From Elioraea sp. (GTDB taxonomy: Bacteria > Pseudomonadota > Alphaproteobacteria > Acetobacterales > Acetobacteraceae): DNA of 64,000 nucleotides. Where the stretch lies: the NCBI RefSeq assembly GCF_022842375.1, contig NZ_JALHPR010000002.1, positions 124,001 to 188,000 of the forward strand, written 5' to 3'. Positions 62,005 to 64,000 of the stretch are shown here, one piece after another. The notes beneath the pieces were generated by a model. The model had not been told where the DNA came from and made no database searches. It worked only from the letters and a program-made list of their open reading frames with translations. Each line of letters begins with the position of its first letter. Position 1 is the stretch's first letter. The translations under genes and the position numbers were made by a program.

Positions 62005-62049
62005 GATGACGCATGACGCAGCCGAGCGCATCCGGCGCGAGGAAGGGCT

Positions 62050-62526
62050 CGACCGGCCGGTCCGCGTGACGATGCCGCAATGGTCGTTCCCTCGCACCGA
62101 CCTGCCGCGCGAGACGATCTGCCGCCAGCTCGCCCTCGCCATTCGCGACGAGGTGATGGACCACCACGCCGACCGTGCCGATTACCTGCGCAGGACCGTC
62201 GCCTGCTTCCGGCTGGCGGCATCCGGCGTGCGCGACGAGGCGCAGATCCACCCACACGTGCTACTCGGAATTCAGCGACATCATTGTGAGCATCGCCGCG
62301 ATCGACGCTGACGTGATCTCGATCGAGACGGCGCGCAGCGACATGGAACCGCTCCAGGCCTTCCGAGATGGCGGGGCGGCTGCGCCGCGCCACCAGCCGC
62401 GTGCCGGCCGAGCGCCTCTGGGTGAACCCCGATTGCGGGCTCAAGACGCGCAACTGGGCGGAGGTGAAGCCCGCGATGCGGAACCTCGTCGCCGCGGCGC
62501 AACTGCTTCGTAGCGAACTCAGCTGA
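62050..62526 (+). pseudogene. metE: Remnant of metE (cobalamin-independent methionine synthase), 3' end
   Basis: Three pieces of the C-terminal quarter of MetE lie in three different frames. Piece 1 (to about 62257) has [28 protein letters not shown], then jumps to [26 protein letters not shown], lacking about 25 family residues. Piece 2 (from 62259) has [24 protein letters not shown] and [10 protein letters not shown]. Piece 3 (about 62368-62526) has [26 protein letters not shown] and a normal stop. A 2-base loss separates pieces 1 and 2, and an internal deletion separates 2 and 3. The first roughly 550 codons are missing. Zinc-site His and Cys motifs survive, so decay is recent. The cell presumably makes methionine by another enzyme. 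Confidence 0.9.
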
Positions 62527-62533
62527 TCGCACA

Positions 62534-62560
62534 GGCTCCGCCGCCGCGCGCGGCGGAGCC
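62534..62560. terminator. 11-base-pair GC hairpin between metE remnant and phosphotriesterase gene
   Basis: GGCTCCGCCGC, a 5-base loop and GCGGCGGAGCC form a perfect 11-base-pair stem, the strongest hairpin noticed in the window. It begins one base beyond the stop of the - strand phosphotriesterase-family gene and 8 bases after the metE remnant's stop. No T-run, but the position between convergent genes fits a transcript end for both. Confidence 0.6.
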
Positions 62561-62561
62561 G

Positions 62562-63605
62562 CTACGCTGCGCGGGCCAGCAGCCGGCGCGGCGTCTCGAC
62601 CAGGAGCGTGGCGATCTCACCATCCGTGAAGCCGCGCGCCTGCATCATCGGCACCACGTTCGCGAGCATGTGCGCATAGCCATGGCCGCCGAAGGCGGCC
62701 AGGCGCGCCTTGGTGCAGATGTCCTGCGAGATCAACAACCGTCCGCCGAAGCCGGCATCGATCAGGCCGCGGACGTATCGCAGGCGCGCGCCATCGTTCG
62801 GCAGATCGACAGATGCAATCCAGTACCGCGTCGTCTCGATGCCGAAGAAGTCGAACTCCAGCACCGCGCCGAGCGCGGCGATGCGGATCATCGCGTCGAG
62901 CGAGAACAGCGTGCGGTCGATATGGCCGAGGACGAGGCGATCGGGCGCGAGCCCCTCTCCGGTCGCGATGTCAACGATCTCGCGCAGCGCCGCCTCGTCA
63001 CGCCCCGGATGGACGGTCAGCGCGAGGCCGGTGCGCGCGGCGACCCGTGCGGCAGCGACCAGTGCGCGGCGCTCGAAGGGATGCAGCGGCCAGGAGCAGC
63101 CGATCTCGCCGATGATGCCGGCCCGAACATCGGTGCCGGCGATCCCCGTCGTCACCGCCGCTTCGATGCGCGCGGCGAGCGCATCCTCGTCCAACGCCAA
63201 CGTCTCCGCATTGAGATAAGGCGTGATGTAGGTGCCGCAGCCGGCGATGACGCCGACGCCAGAGGCCTCGGCGATCCGGCGGAGGCCTTGAGGGTCAGGC
63301 GCGATGCCGTCGATCGTGAGCTCGACCACATGCGTGCCGCCAGCCGCACGGAACGGCGCGAGTTCGCGTGCGGCCAGCGCGGGATCGTCGAGAACGTGGT
63401 TCCCCGGATGCTGCTCCGGTCGATAAAGCGCAGCGAAATGCGTCTCGAGCGTCACCGGCCGGTGCGGCACGCCGCGCATCTCCGGCAGGGTGATGTCGCA
63501 CAGCAGGTGCTCGTGCATCAGCGTCGGCCCGATTGCCGACGCTGGCACGGCACCGCTGACGGTCATGACCCAGCCGGGCGGGGCAAGGCCGCCGACGCTG
63601 ATCAC
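62562..63605 (-). CDS. Phosphotriesterase-family metallohydrolase
   Basis: A 347-residue TIM-barrel hydrolase with a GTG start that overlaps the upstream gene's stop (GTGA); ATG 63566 (residue 14) is closer to the usual family start. Metal ligands seen are HEH at 31-33 (LMHEHLL), Glu in GIIGEIGCS where classical phosphotriesterases have a carboxylated Lys, His in LTVHPG, His in LGHIDRT and Asp in SQDICTK. Glu at the bridge is typical of the Php/lactonase branch. Lactone or ester substrates are more likely than organophosphates. Confidence 0.9.
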   Translation of the reverse strand: MISVGGLAPPGWVMTVSGAVPASAIGPTLMHEHLLCDITLPEMRGVPHRPVTLETHFAALYRPEQHPGNHVLDDPALAARELAPFRAAGGTHVVELTIDGIAPDPQGLRRIAEASGVGVIAGCGTYITPYLNAETLALDEDALAARIEAAVTTGIAGTDVRAGIIGEIGCSWPLHPFERRALVAAARVAARTGLALTVHPGRDEAALREIVDIATGEGLAPDRLVLGHIDRTLFSLDAMIRIAALGAVLEFDFFGIETTRYWIASVDLPNDGARLRYVRGLIDAGFGGRLLISQDICTKARLAAFGGHGYAHMLANVVPMMQARGFTDGEIATLLVETPRRLLARAA

Positions 63606-64000
63606 TGCGCGGCGTTCAGCAGCGCGACGGGGGGCTTGGCACCGCCGACCCGGAACAGCGCGATCGGGTTGTCGCGCACCATGCGGACAATTTCGGCCTC
63701 GGAGAAGCCGCTGGCCTCGATCGCGAGGATGAAGCTCCGGAACGATTCGACCGGCAGCGGCAGAACGCTGATGCCGGCATCGCTCGAGAGGATCGCGCGA
63801 TCCCCGGCTGCGCGCACGCCCTCGGCCATCGCCGCAAGGCTCTGCGCGCCAGCGGTGTGCTTCTCCTTGTCGGCGTGCGTCAGCCCGATCTGGCCGGCGA
63901 GCGAGACGAGGAAGTACGAGAACTCGGCATAGCCGCCGGCAGCGACGATGGCGCGAATGACCTCGGGGGCATAGCGCGAGCAGTGGGTGCGCACGCGGGT
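63602..64000 (-). CDS. Amidohydrolase-superfamily protein, C-terminal part (DUF6282-like)
   Basis: The last 132 codons of a gene whose start lies beyond the window. Visible are a strand-helix pattern YAPEVIRAIVAAGGYAEFSYF, the metal-type Asp in ILSSDAGISVLP, and an ending VRDNPIALFRVGG, which resembles the helix after the last barrel strand in amidohydrolases (DNPA-x-L). It is coupled (GTGA) to the phosphotriesterase-family gene, so both probably act in one pathway. Family assignment is tentative. Confidence 0.6.
   Translation of the reverse strand, partial: TRVRTHCSRYAPEVIRAIVAAGGYAEFSYFLVSLAGQIGLTHADKEKHTAGAQSLAAMAEGVRAAGDRAILSSDAGISVLPLPVESFRSFILAIEASGFSEAEIVRMVRDNPIALFRVGGAKPPVALLNAAQ

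Overview
The window is GC-rich chromosomal DNA (roughly two thirds G+C by eye) with almost no gaps between genes, very frequent 4-base ATGA/GTGA stop-start overlaps, GTG starts and strong third-position GC bias. Together with the gene families present (TRAP permease, many DppABCDF-type peptide importers, FCD-type GntR regulators, FabI, BigR-type sulfur regulator, SulP) this fits a heterotrophic alphaproteobacterium, most like the Acetobacteraceae/Roseomonas group. That assignment is inference from style and content; there is no rRNA in the window to settle it. No tRNA, rRNA, CRISPR array, insertion sequence or prophage gene was recognised.

Layout. (1) 2-4088, + strand: the tail of a TRAP large permease, an L-idonate 5-dehydrogenase-like enzyme, UxuA and a fructuronate reductase-like enzyme, i.e. 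hexuronate/idonate catabolism. (2) 4349-5220: a small YeeE/YedE-like membrane pair lacking the family cysteine motifs, then on the - strand a secreted protein built almost only of six 21-residue repeats (5300-5758). (3) 15102 down to 5835, - strand: a ten-gene operon led by a GntR regulator, with a mandelate-racemase-type enzyme, a complete peptide/opine-type ABC importer, a nucleoside-diphosphate-sugar epimerase-like protein, a RidA protein and a creatininase-family amidohydrolase. (4) 18975 down to 15212, - strand: a second GntR-led operon encoding a polar amino acid ABC importer. (5) 19051-31006, mainly + strand: enolase-superfamily enzyme, amidohydrolase, peptide-type ABC importer, SelA-like PLP enzyme and deacetylase, interrupted by one inverted M81 peptidase gene. 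(6) 31317-33365: two small membrane-protein genes and fabI. (7) 33567-40490, + strand: a third peptide importer ending in a D-aminopeptidase-like serine hydrolase. (8) 51785 down to 40609, - strand: an eight-gene run with glutaminase, MFS carrier, asparaginase, M20 peptidase, AbgT carrier, two SLC13 carriers and an RMD1/YagE protein. (9) 52056-56780: an orphan peptide-binding protein, divergent from modABC plus a short ModE-like regulator behind a recognisable ModE box. (10) 56818-61571: a sulfur/persulfide cluster (DsrE protein, ArsR-type regulator, DUF2892, YeeE/YedE pair, persulfide dioxygenase-like MBL enzyme, SulP). (11) 61572-64000: a decayed metE remnant and a phosphotriesterase-family pair that runs off the window.

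Working together, the content is dominated by scavenging of amide, peptide and acid-sugar substrates: four family-5 solute-binding proteins (three with full transporters), several amide or peptide hydrolases, and local GntR regulators with visible candidate operators. The three ABC-associated catabolic operons and the eight-gene amide operon are the best candidates for undescribed pathways. Their substrates cannot be read from sequence alone.
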